This document shows, in pieces, positions 9,159-16,925 of a DNA stretch of 43,787 nucleotides (its first letter is position 1; each line of letters begins with the position of its first letter). Made by a program: the position numbers and the translations under genes. The DNA is from an uncultured Clostridia bacterium (lineage in GTDB: Bacteria; Bacillota; Clostridia; Christensenellales; Borkfalkiaceae): assembly GCA_947625695.1 (NCBI GenBank), contig CANQPO010000009.1, positions 1 to 43,787 of the forward strand. The letters are read 5' to 3'. The notes below the pieces were generated by a model that saw only the letters and a program-made list of their open reading frames with translations, did no database searches and was not told where the DNA came from.

Positions 9159-10279
9159 AGTCTTTCGTACCGCTCCTTGACCTGCGCCATGTTGTCCCCC
9201 CCGAGCCGCTCGGAAACGGCTTGGGCAAGGGCGAAGCAGAGGGCGCTCTCCAAGACGACCTCGCACGCCGTGACGGCGCACGTGTCGCTCCGCTCGGGCG
9301 CGGCGACCGCGGGCTGCCCCGTTGCAAAATCGACCGTTTTCAGCCCCTTCATGAGGGTGGGAATGGGCTTCATTGCGGCGCGAAAGACGAGTTCCTCGCC
9401 GTTGCTCATGCCCCCTTCGATTCCCCCCGCACGGTTGGTGGTGCGGACAAACTTCCCGTCCGTGGCAAAAATTTCGTCGTGGACGGCGCTCCCCTTTTCA
9501 TGCGCAAGCGAAAAGCCGCCGCCGACCTCTACCCCCTTCACCGCCTGCACGCTCATGAGCGCCGCGGCGATGCGGGCGTCCAATTTCTCTTGATAGGTCA
9601 TGGGGCTGCCGAAGCCGCTCCTGAGCCCCTTGACGCGGAGCTCTATGACCCCGCCGAGGGTATCGCCCTCCTTTTTCGCCTCTTCGATGAGGGAGATCGC
9701 GGCCTGTTCCGCCCCTTCCTCCATCATGCCGAGGAGGGGACGGCGGCCCTTTTGAATTTCTTCAAATGGATATTCTCTTCCGTCCAAGACCTGCCCGATA
9801 GAGCGGACGTAGCCCGTGACGGCGATATTCAATTCTTTAAGGTATGCGCGGCAGATCTCCCCCGCCGCCACTCTTGCCGCCGTTTCGCGGGCGGAAGCGC
9901 GCTCCAACACGTTGCGGGCGTCGCCGGCGCCGAATTTGCGCATGCCCGCAAGGTCGGCGTGCCCCGGGCGGACCTTGGTGAGCTGCCGTGAAGAGACGTC
10001 GCACCCCTCGGGCGCCATAAATTCCTTCCAATTCTCATAGTCGCGGTTCCACACGGCGAGCGCGATGGGGCTGCCGAGGGTCGTAAGATTTCTCACCCCC
10101 GACAAGAGCTCCACATGGTCCTGTTCGATCTTCTGCCGCCCGCCGCGGCCGTAACCGCTCTGACGGCGGGCAAGTTCGGCGTCGATTTGCGCCATGTCGA
10201 GCTGCAGGCCCGCGGGGACCCCCTCCAAGATGGCGAAGAGCCCCTTTCCGTGCGATTCTCCCGCTGTCGTCAGTTTCAT
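9155..10279 (-). CDS. aroC: Chorismate synthase
   Basis: Final shikimate-pathway enzyme; makes chorismate from EPSP using reduced FMN as a catalyst. 374 residues, typical length. Signature motifs are GESHG at the N-terminus, the Arg-rich RRQSGYGRGGRQ, RPGHADLAGMRKF with DARNVLERASARETAARVA, and GGIEGGMSNGE. The start overlaps the ComEC-like gene by ATGA and the stop overlaps aroB by ATGA. The EPSP synthase gene (aroA) needed between aroK and aroC is not in the window. Confidence 0.97.
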   Translation of the reverse strand: MKLTTAGESHGKGLFAILEGVPAGLQLDMAQIDAELARRQSGYGRGGRQKIEQDHVELLSGVRNLTTLGSPIALAVWNRDYENWKEFMAPEGCDVSSRQLTKVRPGHADLAGMRKFGAGDARNVLERASARETAARVAAGEICRAYLKELNIAVTGYVRSIGQVLDGREYPFEEIQKGRRPLLGMMEEGAEQAAISLIEEAKKEGDTLGGVIELRVKGLRSGFGSPMTYQEKLDARIAAALMSVQAVKGVEVGGGFSLAHEKGSAVHDEIFATDGKFVRTTNRAGGIEGGMSNGEELVFRAAMKPIPTLMKGLKTVDFATGQPAVAAPERSDTCAVTACEVVLESALCFALAQAVSERLGGDNMAQVKERYERL

Positions 10280-11235
10280 AATTCCTCCCTTGCCAAGACG
10301 CTGTAGCTTGCGTCTTTGACGGAGACGATGATATCCCCTTGTTCATCAGTGCGATATATTTTGCCCTCGGGAGAGGCCGCGCGAAAGTTTTCGAGCGCGC
10401 CGCCCTTGGGGAAGCGATAGCCGTTGTCCTTGCCGCAGGTGACAATAAAGCTCTGCGGACGGAGAAGGCTTAAAAATTCCAGAGAAGAGGAGTTGTCCGA
10501 GCCGTGGTGGGGCGCCTTGAGAACTTCGATCTTGTCAAGGTCCACCGCGCAATCCCCGCTGTTGAAAATGTTGGGCATGAGGTCATATTCGCGAAGAAGC
10601 GCCTTCTCCCGCGAGGAGGAGACGTCCCCGCACAAAAGAATTCTCACCCCGCCGAAGTCGAGATATAAAACGGCGGAGGTATCGTTCTCGTCGTCCTCTT
10701 CCTCACTTCTCGGGGAGAGGCAGACGAGATACCCCTCTTGCTTCTCCATCCTGTCGTAGCGGGTGAGAACGTCCGTGTTGCATTTCGCCTCCTCCACTGC
10801 GGAAAGAAGCTCTGAGTAGGCGGCGTTCTCCACGGGGAGGAGGGGCAGATAGCAAGTTGCCACCTCGAACTCTCTTAAAAGAAAGGGAAAGGCGCCGAAA
10901 TGATCGACATCCGCATGGGTGACGAGAAGAGAAAGCCGCGCGGGAGAAAGCGCCTTTAAGTAACGGGCGATCTTGTTGACGCTGGAAAAGGAGCCGTCGC
11001 CGCCGTCCACCGCGAGCACTTCGCCGTCGGGAAATTCGATGAGGGTGCAGTCCCCCTGCCCCACGTCGAGAAAGTGGAGCCGAAGCTCCCCCTCCTCCCG
11101 CTTGGGAAGCGCATATGCGGGCAGGAGCATGACAAAGGGCTCCAAGGCAAACAAAGTGGCAAGTGCGCACACAAGAAGAATCGCCGCGCCCGCCAATATC
11201 AGCCGTTTTAGGAGCTTCTTCTTTTGCGCGGGCAT
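10276..11235 (-). CDS. Membrane-anchored ComEC/Rec2-type metallo-beta-lactamase-fold hydrolase
   Basis: 319 residues. One hydrophobic helix (about 9-40) after a Lys-rich N-terminus suggests an anchored or exported protein with its catalytic domain outside. The MBL domain opens with LHFLDVGQGD and has the ComEC-type metal motif T106-H-ADVDH, then LLCGDV and APHHGSDNS. Only the hydrolase module is present: the ComEC channel and OB domains are missing, so a role in DNA uptake cannot be assumed. Stand-alone proteins of this kind may be nucleases or phosphodiesterases. It overlaps the patatin end by 28 nt and aroC by ATGA. Confidence 0.85.
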   Translation of the reverse strand: MPAQKKKLLKRLILAGAAILLVCALATLFALEPFVMLLPAYALPKREEGELRLHFLDVGQGDCTLIEFPDGEVLAVDGGDGSFSSVNKIARYLKALSPARLSLLVTHADVDHFGAFPFLLREFEVATCYLPLLPVENAAYSELLSAVEEAKCNTDVLTRYDRMEKQEGYLVCLSPRSEEEDDENDTSAVLYLDFGGVRILLCGDVSSSREKALLREYDLMPNIFNSGDCAVDLDKIEVLKAPHHGSDNSSSLEFLSLLRPQSFIVTCGKDNGYRFPKGGALENFRAASPEGKIYRTDEQGDIIVSVKDASYSVLAREEL

Positions 11236-12047
11236 TTTCGGATCACTTCCTTGATCTTTGGCATGTTTTCTTTGGCGGTCTCATAACCGATCTCAAACAT
11301 CTTTGCCATTCCCTCGCGGCTCACGTCCGTCGCGCGGAAGTCGAGAAGGTTGGGCCGCAGCATAAAGTCGGCGTTTTCGTAGCCGCGGGAACGGCAGTCC
11401 TCGGTGTAGCGGACGGGCGAAATTTTGGCGACCGCCAGCCCGAAGATGCGGGAAATGCGGCTCTTTTCGTCCTCCTGCCGCGCAAACGCCGAGAGGTCGA
11501 TGCCGATGACGACGTTCGCGCCGAGCGCCCTGCACGCCTCCGCGGGAATGGCGTTGGAGAATGCGCCGTCGTAGTAGCGCTTCTTCCCGATCTCCACGCC
11601 GCGGAAAAAGGGAGGGATCGCCGAAGAGGCCGTGAGAACGCGAGCGGTTTTCCCCGCGGAGAGCATTTCGCCCTCGTTCGTCTCGCCGTCCGTCGCCCAC
11701 GCCGCAAAGGGAATGGGGAGCCCCTCGATTTCCCCTTCGACGTAGCAGGACAAAAATTCCTCCGCAAAGCTAAGATCGGCAAAGGGACGCAGATTTTTGC
11801 CGAATTCTTTCATATTCAGATTTTCGATGATCTGGATCATGTCGTCCGCCGTATATCCCTTTGCATACAGCGCGCCGACGATGGAGCCGATGGAGGAACC
11901 CGTAACAACCTGAAAACGCACGCCCGCCTCCTCGAACGCCTTGAGTGCGCCGAGGTGCGCCATGCCCTTCGCCCCGCCGCTGCCGAAGGCAATGCCGACG
12001 ACCTTTTTGCGGGAAAATATCGTTTTAATGCGGGCGAACAATCCCAT
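11208..12047 (-). CDS. Patatin-like phospholipase/acyl hydrolase (RssA type)
   Basis: Serine acyl hydrolase with a Ser-Asp dyad, 279 residues. The oxyanion motif is GSGGAKG (22-28), the nucleophile S52 is in GSSIG, and the Asp is D160 in YDGAFSN. There is no signal peptide but the N-terminus (ARIKTIFSRKK) is basic and may lie on the membrane. It is the first gene of the operon that goes on to the ComEC-like gene and the aro genes. It has its own promoter and a good AAGGAG site. The link between lipid hydrolysis and the aro genes is unclear. Confidence 0.9.
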   Translation of the reverse strand: MGLFARIKTIFSRKKVVGIAFGSGGAKGMAHLGALKAFEEAGVRFQVVTGSSIGSIVGALYAKGYTADDMIQIIENLNMKEFGKNLRPFADLSFAEEFLSCYVEGEIEGLPIPFAAWATDGETNEGEMLSAGKTARVLTASSAIPPFFRGVEIGKKRYYDGAFSNAIPAEACRALGANVVIGIDLSAFARQEDEKSRISRIFGLAVAKISPVRYTEDCRSRGYENADFMLRPNLLDFRATDVSREGMAKMFEIGYETAKENMPKIKEVIRKCPRKRRSS

Positions 12048-12066
12048 TCTGTGCTCCTTGACCCTT

Positions 12067-12095
12067 ATTTTACACGATTTTTAGTAAAAAGTAAA
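12067..12095 (-). promoter_or_regulatory. SigA-type promoter of the patatin-aro operon
   Basis: TTTACT (12090-12095), 17 bp, TAAAAT (12067-12072), about 20-30 bp upstream of the patatin ATG. The -35 box overlaps the end of the preceding terminator stem. Confidence 0.65.
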
Positions 12096-12110
12096 CCCCT
12101 TTGCGGGGTT
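12094..12110 (-). terminator. Intrinsic terminator after the PhnP-like gene
   Basis: Stem AACCCC/GGGGTT (12094-12099 with 12105-12110), 5-nt loop, followed in the minus direction by TACTTTTTACT. It ends the M24 peptidase-efp-dtd-hydrolase transcript just before the patatin promoter. Confidence 0.8.
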
Positions 12111-12132
12111 ATTCTCTTTTGCCTTGAAAAAT

Positions 12133-12966
12133 TCAGATGGTGAGCTCCATGCCGTCGTAGGCGGCGATGAAACCGAACTCCTCCTCGGCGCGGCGCAGAA
12201 GCTCGTCCGACGGGTGAGAGTTGTGCGAAAAATGGGAGATGACCTTTTTGGTGTGCCCGTCCACAAGGCCGAGCTTTTTCAGCCGCATAAGCACCTCCTT
12301 GTCCTCATACACCCCCATGTGCCGCGCGTTCTCGTTTGCGCGGTTGTAGACATAGGTGCAGTCGAGGGTGACGAGATCGACCGGTTTCCCGCCGATCTTT
12401 GCGAGGTACTCGTAGTCCTCCTCGGGCAGAAGTCCCGTGTCGTGCAGGTGCAGAATGCGCTTTTTCCCTTTTTCGATGAGGAAGAGAAGGGGTTCGCGGG
12501 AGGAATGCTTCGCCTTGAGGGGGTACACCTTCCAATCGCCGAAACTTGCCTCTTCGAAGGCGTTGAGCACGTAGAGATGAATGCTCTCCTTGACGTCGGG
12601 CTTGATCTCCCGCCGCGTGCTCTCGCAGAAGATCTCGCACACCTCCTCGCTCCCGAAGATATCGAGGGCGGGCTCCGTCATCTCCGAGGCGAACTTATAG
12701 CCGCGGAGCATGAGGTCGTTCGCAAAGAAGTGGTCCTGATGGGCGTGGGTGACGAGAAGATAGCGGATGGCGGAAAAGTCCGCGCCGCTTTTATACATAT
12801 GGTAGAATGCGTCGGGCGGGAAGTCGATGGAGAGCTCCCCGTCCAAAAGAATCTGCGTGCGCGAGCGGAAAATGCCCTCCTTTCTCGCCCTTTTGCAGAA
12901 TGGGCAGTTGCAGAACAGGGCGGGCACGCCCTCGGCGGCCCCCGTTCCCAAAAAAGTCACTTTCAT
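12133..12966 (-). CDS. PhnP-like MBL-fold metallo-hydrolase
   Basis: 277-residue cytoplasmic hydrolase of the PhnP branch of the metallo-beta-lactamase fold. It begins FLGTGAAEGVPALFCNCPFC, where C19, C21 and C24 match the structural zinc site of PhnP. The catalytic metal motif is T73-HAHQDH, with later ligands in LHLHDTG and ISHFSHNSH. PhnP itself is a phosphoribosyl cyclic phosphodiesterase; no phosphonate genes are nearby, so the substrate here is open. It follows dtd after 20 nt and precedes a terminator. Confidence 0.88.
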   Translation of the reverse strand: MKVTFLGTGAAEGVPALFCNCPFCKRARKEGIFRSRTQILLDGELSIDFPPDAFYHMYKSGADFSAIRYLLVTHAHQDHFFANDLMLRGYKFASEMTEPALDIFGSEEVCEIFCESTRREIKPDVKESIHLYVLNAFEEASFGDWKVYPLKAKHSSREPLLFLIEKGKKRILHLHDTGLLPEEDYEYLAKIGGKPVDLVTLDCTYVYNRANENARHMGVYEDKEVLMRLKKLGLVDGHTKKVISHFSHNSHPSDELLRRAEEEFGFIAAYDGMELTI

Positions 12967-12986
12967 ATTTTTTCCCGATTGGTGTT

Positions 12987-13424
12987 TCAGAGTTCGAAGA
13001 GAATGGTGACGGGGCCGTCGCCTATCTGCTCGATGCGCATGTCCGCGCCGAATATTCCCGTCTTTACAGGCACATCTTGGGCGCGCAGACAGCTTGCGGC
13101 GTACTCATAGAGGGGCTCCGCCCGCTCGGGACGCTCCGCCTCGGTAAAACTCGGGCGGTTGCCCTTGCGCGCGTCGCCGTACAGCGTGAATTGGGAGACG
13201 AATAAAATTTCGCCCCCGACCTCCTTCACCGACCTGTTCATCTTGCCCGCGTCATCCTCAAAGACGCGCAGGGCGGCGATCTTTTCGGCGCACTTTTCCG
13301 CCTGCTTTTTTTCATCGCCCGCCTTTACGCCGAAATAAACGACAAGCCCGCGTCCGATTTCGGAAACGAGCTCACCGTTTACCGTAAGACGTGCGCCGAG
13401 CACCCGTTGCGCTACGAATCTCAT
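12987..13424 (-). CDS. dtd: D-aminoacyl-tRNA deacylase
   Basis: Hydrolyses D-amino acids (and glycine from mischarged tRNA-Ala) off tRNA. The 145 residues match the family length. It starts MRFVAQRV, carries the SQFTLYGD motif that positions the ester, and ends with GADMRIEQIGDGPVTI, which holds the Gly-cis-Pro motif responsible for chirality checking. It lies 19 nt after efp, so translation-quality genes are grouped here. Confidence 0.95.
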   Translation of the reverse strand: MRFVAQRVLGARLTVNGELVSEIGRGLVVYFGVKAGDEKKQAEKCAEKIAALRVFEDDAGKMNRSVKEVGGEILFVSQFTLYGDARKGNRPSFTEAERPERAEPLYEYAASCLRAQDVPVKTGIFGADMRIEQIGDGPVTILFEL

Positions 13425-13443
13425 GCCGCGTCTTTTCTGCAGG

Positions 13444-14007
13444 TTACACTCTCGACATGTATTCCCCTGTTCTCGTGTCGATGCGGATGGTGTCGCCCTC
13501 CTCGACGAACATGGGGACCTGGAAAGTCGCGCCCGTCTCTACCTTTGCGGCCTTGGTGACGTTGGTCGCCGTGTTGCCCTTGACCCCGGGCTCTGCCTCG
13601 ATGACCTTGAGCTCCACAAAGTTTTCGGGCTCCACCGAGAAGGCGTTGCCATAGAGGAAACGCACGGTGACGGTGTCGTTTTCACGAATGTATTGCAGCG
13701 CGTCCTCCACCTGCGAATGGTTGAGGGGGGTGAGGTTGAACTCGTCGTCCATGAAGTAGTAGAACTCCCCGTCGTTGTAGGAGTAGGTCATCTTCTTGGT
13801 CTCGACCTGCGCCGTCTCGAGCTTGGTGGTGGGGTTGAAGGTCTCGTCCGAGAGAACTTGTCCCGTGACCACGTTTTTCAGCGTCGTGCGGACGAACGCC
13901 GCGCCCTTGCCGGGTTTTACGTGCTGGAATTCGGTGACCGTGTACACGCCGCTCTTGTATTCGAACGTGGTGCCCTTTCTGATGTCGCCTGCCAAAATTT
14001 GTGCCAT
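13444..14007 (-). CDS. efp: Translation elongation factor P
   Basis: Relieves ribosome stalling at polyproline stretches. The 187 residues form the KOW-like domain and two OB domains. The loop that reaches the peptidyl-transferase centre is KPGKGAAF, with the modifiable lysine at K34. The C-terminus has the family signature [14 protein letters not shown]. The start has TTAAGGAGAAC upstream. Its position directly after an Xaa-Pro-type peptidase is a conserved pairing in Bacillota. The modification enzyme is not in the window. Confidence 0.97.
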   Translation of the reverse strand: MAQILAGDIRKGTTFEYKSGVYTVTEFQHVKPGKGAAFVRTTLKNVVTGQVLSDETFNPTTKLETAQVETKKMTYSYNDGEFYYFMDDEFNLTPLNHSQVEDALQYIRENDTVTVRFLYGNAFSVEPENFVELKVIEAEPGVKGNTATNVTKAAKVETGATFQVPMFVEEGDTIRIDTRTGEYMSRV

Positions 14008-14061
14008 ATGTCTGTTCTCCTTAATTGATTTCGCTGTTTACTGCCGCGCCGCGGCAAGATT

Positions 14062-15117
14062 TTATAAAATGATGAGCTTTTTTTCCGTCTTGTGCATAAA
14101 GGAGTGCACTTTGCCGCCTTTCATAAAGCAGCTGTCCTCGATGCGCACGCCGAACTTGCCCGCAAGATACACCCCGGGTTCGTCCGAAAAGACCATGCCG
14201 TCCTGCAAAACTTCCTCCCCGCGGGGCGAGAGGGTGGGATATTCATGGATCTGAAGCCCGATGCCGTGTCCCAAGGAGTGGGTGAAATAGTCGGCAAGGC
14301 CCGCCTTTTTCAGGGAACCGCGGGCAACTTCGTCCGCTTTCTTCCCCGTCATGCCCGCCTTCACGTTTGTTTTCACGAGCTCGTGCGCCTTGAGTACCTC
14401 TTCGTACACGGTTTTGAATTCCTCGTGCTCCCCGTCGTCGCCGAAGAGAAAGGTGCGGGTGCAGTCCGAGCAGTACCCCTCCACCTTGCAGCCGTAGTCG
14501 ATGAGGACGACGTCGCCGAACCTGAGCTTCGTCTCCCCCGTCTCGTGATGGGGAACGCTCGAGTTCGCGCCGAACGCAACGATGGTCTCAAAGGAGGTCC
14601 CGCTCGCGCCGAGCTGCCGCATCTTGTATTCGAGAAGGGCGGCGGCCTCGCTCTCCGTCATTCCCTCTTTGATTTCGGGAAGAAGGCTCAAAAGGGCCTC
14701 CTCCGCGACGTCGCACGCCTTTTGGATGAGGGAGAGCTCCCGCTCCGTCTTGATTTCCATCGCCCGTTTGAGGGCGGGCATGCAGTCGGTGAGCGTAAAG
14801 CCCTCCTTTCTCAACCCCTCCGCCGAGGAGAGGGTGACAAAGGGATAGGGAACGCCGAGCGTTTTGCAGTTTTTGACGAGCTCGAGCGCCTCTTTCCTTG
14901 CGCCCGCGACGACGGTGACGTCCGTGCCCCTGAGCTCCTTTTCCGCCGCCTCGAAGTAGCGGGGATCGGCAAAGAAGAAACATCCGTCCTCGCTTAAGAC
15001 GACGTAGCCGTCCGTGGAATAAAAGCCCGTGAGGTATCTGCGGAGGTGATCCGCCTCCACAAAGAGGGCGTCCGCCCCCGCTTCACGGTATATTTTGCGC
15101 TTTTCTTCTTCTAACAT
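14062..15117 (-). CDS. M24-family Xaa-Pro aminopeptidase
   Basis: Metallopeptidase that removes N-terminal residues preceding proline; 351 residues from the chosen start. The N-terminal creatinase-like domain is followed by the pita-bread fold. Dimetal ligands appear as Asp in VLIDYG, Asp in YCSDCTRT, His in HSLGHGIGLQIHE, Glu in FSDEPG and Glu in VRIED. The start ATG at 15117 has no Shine-Dalgarno sequence. A near-perfect promoter places the transcription start at this A, so the mRNA looks leaderless; an ATG at 15123 and one at 15147 lie at or upstream of the predicted start of transcription. A short GC hairpin (14042-14056) lies between this gene and efp. Confidence 0.92.
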   Translation of the reverse strand: MLEEEKRKIYREAGADALFVEADHLRRYLTGFYSTDGYVVLSEDGCFFFADPRYFEAAEKELRGTDVTVVAGARKEALELVKNCKTLGVPYPFVTLSSAEGLRKEGFTLTDCMPALKRAMEIKTERELSLIQKACDVAEEALLSLLPEIKEGMTESEAAALLEYKMRQLGASGTSFETIVAFGANSSVPHHETGETKLRFGDVVLIDYGCKVEGYCSDCTRTFLFGDDGEHEEFKTVYEEVLKAHELVKTNVKAGMTGKKADEVARGSLKKAGLADYFTHSLGHGIGLQIHEYPTLSPRGEEVLQDGMVFSDEPGVYLAGKFGVRIEDSCFMKGGKVHSFMHKTEKKLIIL

Positions 15118-15123
15118 ACCCAT

Positions 15124-15152
15124 ATTATACCAAATACGGCCATGCAAGTCAA
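15124..15152 (-). promoter_or_regulatory. Extended -10 promoter of the M24 peptidase-efp-dtd transcript
   Basis: TTGACT (15147-15152), 17 bp, TATAAT (15124-15129), with TG one base before the -10. The start of transcription, 7 nt on, falls at 15117, the first base of the peptidase ATG. The -35 box begins only 7 nt after the stop of the TIM-barrel gene. Confidence 0.85.
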
Positions 15153-15159
15153 CAACTTT

Positions 15160-16026
15160 TCAGGAGAAAGTGTCCGCTCCGCATGCGATGGCGTACATCT
15201 GTTTCATCGCGGCCGCGTCCTCCGCCTGTGTGCCCGCGGACTCGGAGACGATGTAGGGCTCCAATCTGAGTTCAAAGAGCGCCTCGGCAAGGGGCATGAA
15301 TTCGGGCCCGAACACTTCGTCCGCAAAGGTGAGGTGACGAATTTCCCCCTTCGCGCCGTACTGAATTTTGGAAAAGTGCACGTGGAAGTGTTTCATGCGC
15401 TCATAGCCCAATTTCTCGATGAGATATTCGAGACGGTCAAGATAGTCCCCTTTCGTCTTTAAGCTCCCCTGCTCGCGGGCGTTGACGTGCCCGAAATCGA
15501 CGCAGGGCGTAAAGACGGGATCGACGAGGCAGAACCGCGCGATCTCCTCCACGGTGCCGATCTGCGCCGTCTTGCCCATCGTCTCGGGGCAGAACATGAG
15601 GTGTTCCAGATTGTTGAGATAGATGTAATCGCGCAGCACTTTGAGGCGGTCCTCGGTGCGGGAGACGGCAGTTTCCCTCTCCTCCTTCCCCTGCGCGGCT
15701 GGGTGAAAGACGACCCGCGTTCCCCCCATGAGATCAACCATTTTGCCGCTGTCGAGCACATAGCCGTAGGACTTTGCCGCCATCTCGTCGTCGGGGTTTG
15801 CAAAGTTGACAAAGTAGGGCGCGTGCACCGAAATTTCCACGCCGTTCTCTTTGAACGCCTCGCCGATGGAGATCGCCTTGTCCTCCGTCATGCGGACCCC
15901 TCGCCCGAAGGAGTATTCGAAGCAGTCGAGCCCCCTCTCCTTGACGAATTTTGCCGACTCCTCCGTGTGGGAGTAGCCCGCCGCGTAAAAGCTCTCCGAG
16001 TTGCCGCTCGGCCCGAATTTTATCAT
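15160..16026 (-). CDS. TIM-barrel protein of the AP endonuclease IV/sugar-phosphate isomerase superfamily
   Basis: 288 residues starting MIKFGPSGNS. Metal-site-like motifs follow the endonuclease IV order: VHAPYFVN near residue 68, FHPAAQG near 107, CPETMG near 146, VDFGHVNAR near 177, HVHFSK near 215 and a Glu in VSESAG near 261. The family includes Nfo endonucleases and xylose-isomerase-like epimerases; this sequence keeps HAPY but has HVHFSK where Nfo has HLNDSK-like, so I do not call it nfo. The ATG at 16026 overlaps the ribF stop (ATGA); earlier in-frame codons are antisense-like. Confidence 0.85.
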   Translation of the reverse strand: MIKFGPSGNSESFYAAGYSHTEESAKFVKERGLDCFEYSFGRGVRMTEDKAISIGEAFKENGVEISVHAPYFVNFANPDDEMAAKSYGYVLDSGKMVDLMGGTRVVFHPAAQGKEERETAVSRTEDRLKVLRDYIYLNNLEHLMFCPETMGKTAQIGTVEEIARFCLVDPVFTPCVDFGHVNAREQGSLKTKGDYLDRLEYLIEKLGYERMKHFHVHFSKIQYGAKGEIRHLTFADEVFGPEFMPLAEALFELRLEPYIVSESAGTQAEDAAAMKQMYAIACGADTFS

Positions 16027-16925
16027 ACGTATCCCCCTTTTCGCAAGAGATGAATGTCCAAAAGCAATCTTTCTTTGAGTTCCCTCGGGGAGGCGAACTT
16101 GTAGATGGGGCGCAAAAATTTGGTGGGATAAACGCGCACATACGCCCCGTATAAATCGCCCGAGAAGCCGTCCAAATACGCCTCGATCTTGCGCTCCTCC
16201 ACCCCGAACGTGGGGCGCGCGCCGATGTTGATGATGGCGGGAAAGCTCCCTTTCGGCGTTTCGACGAGCCCGCAATACACCGCGTCAGGCGGGAGAAGTT
16301 TGTGCTCGGGAACGCTTAAATTGAGGGTGGGGAAGTCGTAAGTTCTGCCCACCTGCCGCCCGCGCTCCACCTCGCCGCCGATAAAGTAGCCGCGGCGAAG
16401 TTCCTCAACGGAAGAATAGAAGCAGGCGTTGAGGCGGGGAAGATCCCCCTTCTCCAACAACGCTTTGCAAGTTGTGGAGGAGTACTTTTGCATGACCCCC
16501 TCCTCGGGAAAGCCGACCGTTTGCACGACTTCCACGGGGCAGGGCGCGCGTTTTTTGAGAAGTTCCGCCGTCCCCTCCGCTCCCTTTCCGAAGCGGAAAT
16601 CTTCGCCGCAGACGGCAAGTTTTACCTCGAGCCGCCCGAAAAGAGAATTCAAAAATTCCTCTGCGGGAGTGTTTTTGAGTTCCTCCGTGAAGGGAAATTC
16701 GAGTACAAAACGCACACCGTATTGCAAAAAGAGGTAATTCCGCTCCTCGCGCGTGAACAGCTCCTCGCCCTTGCCATGAAGTACCGACGTGACGCCGACG
16801 GGAAGTCCGCTTTTTTTTGCAACCTCCAAAAGGGCGCGGTGGCCGAGGTGCAAACCGTCGAACCCGCCTAAAAGGAGCGCGCACGACTCCGAAAAACATT
16901 CCCCTTTTTTGAGTACGGTCAGCAT
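16023..16925 (-). CDS. ribF: Bifunctional riboflavin kinase/FAD synthetase
   Basis: Makes FMN and FAD from riboflavin. 300 residues. The N-terminal nucleotidyl-transferase part has GGFDGLHLGH (20-29), CGEDFRFG, and YSSTTCKALL. The C-terminal kinase part has GRTYDFPTLNL and INIGARPTFG. It overlaps truB by 7 nt, keeping the conserved truB-ribF order, and overlaps the TIM-barrel gene by ATGA. Where many Bacillota have rpsO next, this genome has the TIM-barrel gene. Confidence 0.96.
   Translation of the reverse strand: MLTVLKKGECFSESCALLLGGFDGLHLGHRALLEVAKKSGLPVGVTSVLHGKGEELFTREERNYLFLQYGVRFVLEFPFTEELKNTPAEEFLNSLFGRLEVKLAVCGEDFRFGKGAEGTAELLKKRAPCPVEVVQTVGFPEEGVMQKYSSTTCKALLEKGDLPRLNACFYSSVEELRRGYFIGGEVERGRQVGRTYDFPTLNLSVPEHKLLPPDAVYCGLVETPKGSFPAIINIGARPTFGVEERKIEAYLDGFSGDLYGAYVRVYPTKFLRPIYKFASPRELKERLLLDIHLLRKGGYV

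Noticed and set aside
9158-9281. N-terminal extensions of aroB, and likewise of aroQ, rbfA, rnpM, ylxQ, the TIM-barrel gene, the permease and the ABC ATPase
   Set aside because: The extra codons are Arg/Gly-rich antisense-like sequence inside the upstream gene; start codons at the overlap with the preceding stop, with family-typical N-termini, fit better.
14042-14056. GC hairpin between the M24 peptidase and efp as a terminator
   Set aside because: The 6-bp stem has no T run on the minus side, and efp lacks its own visible promoter, so read-through is more likely.
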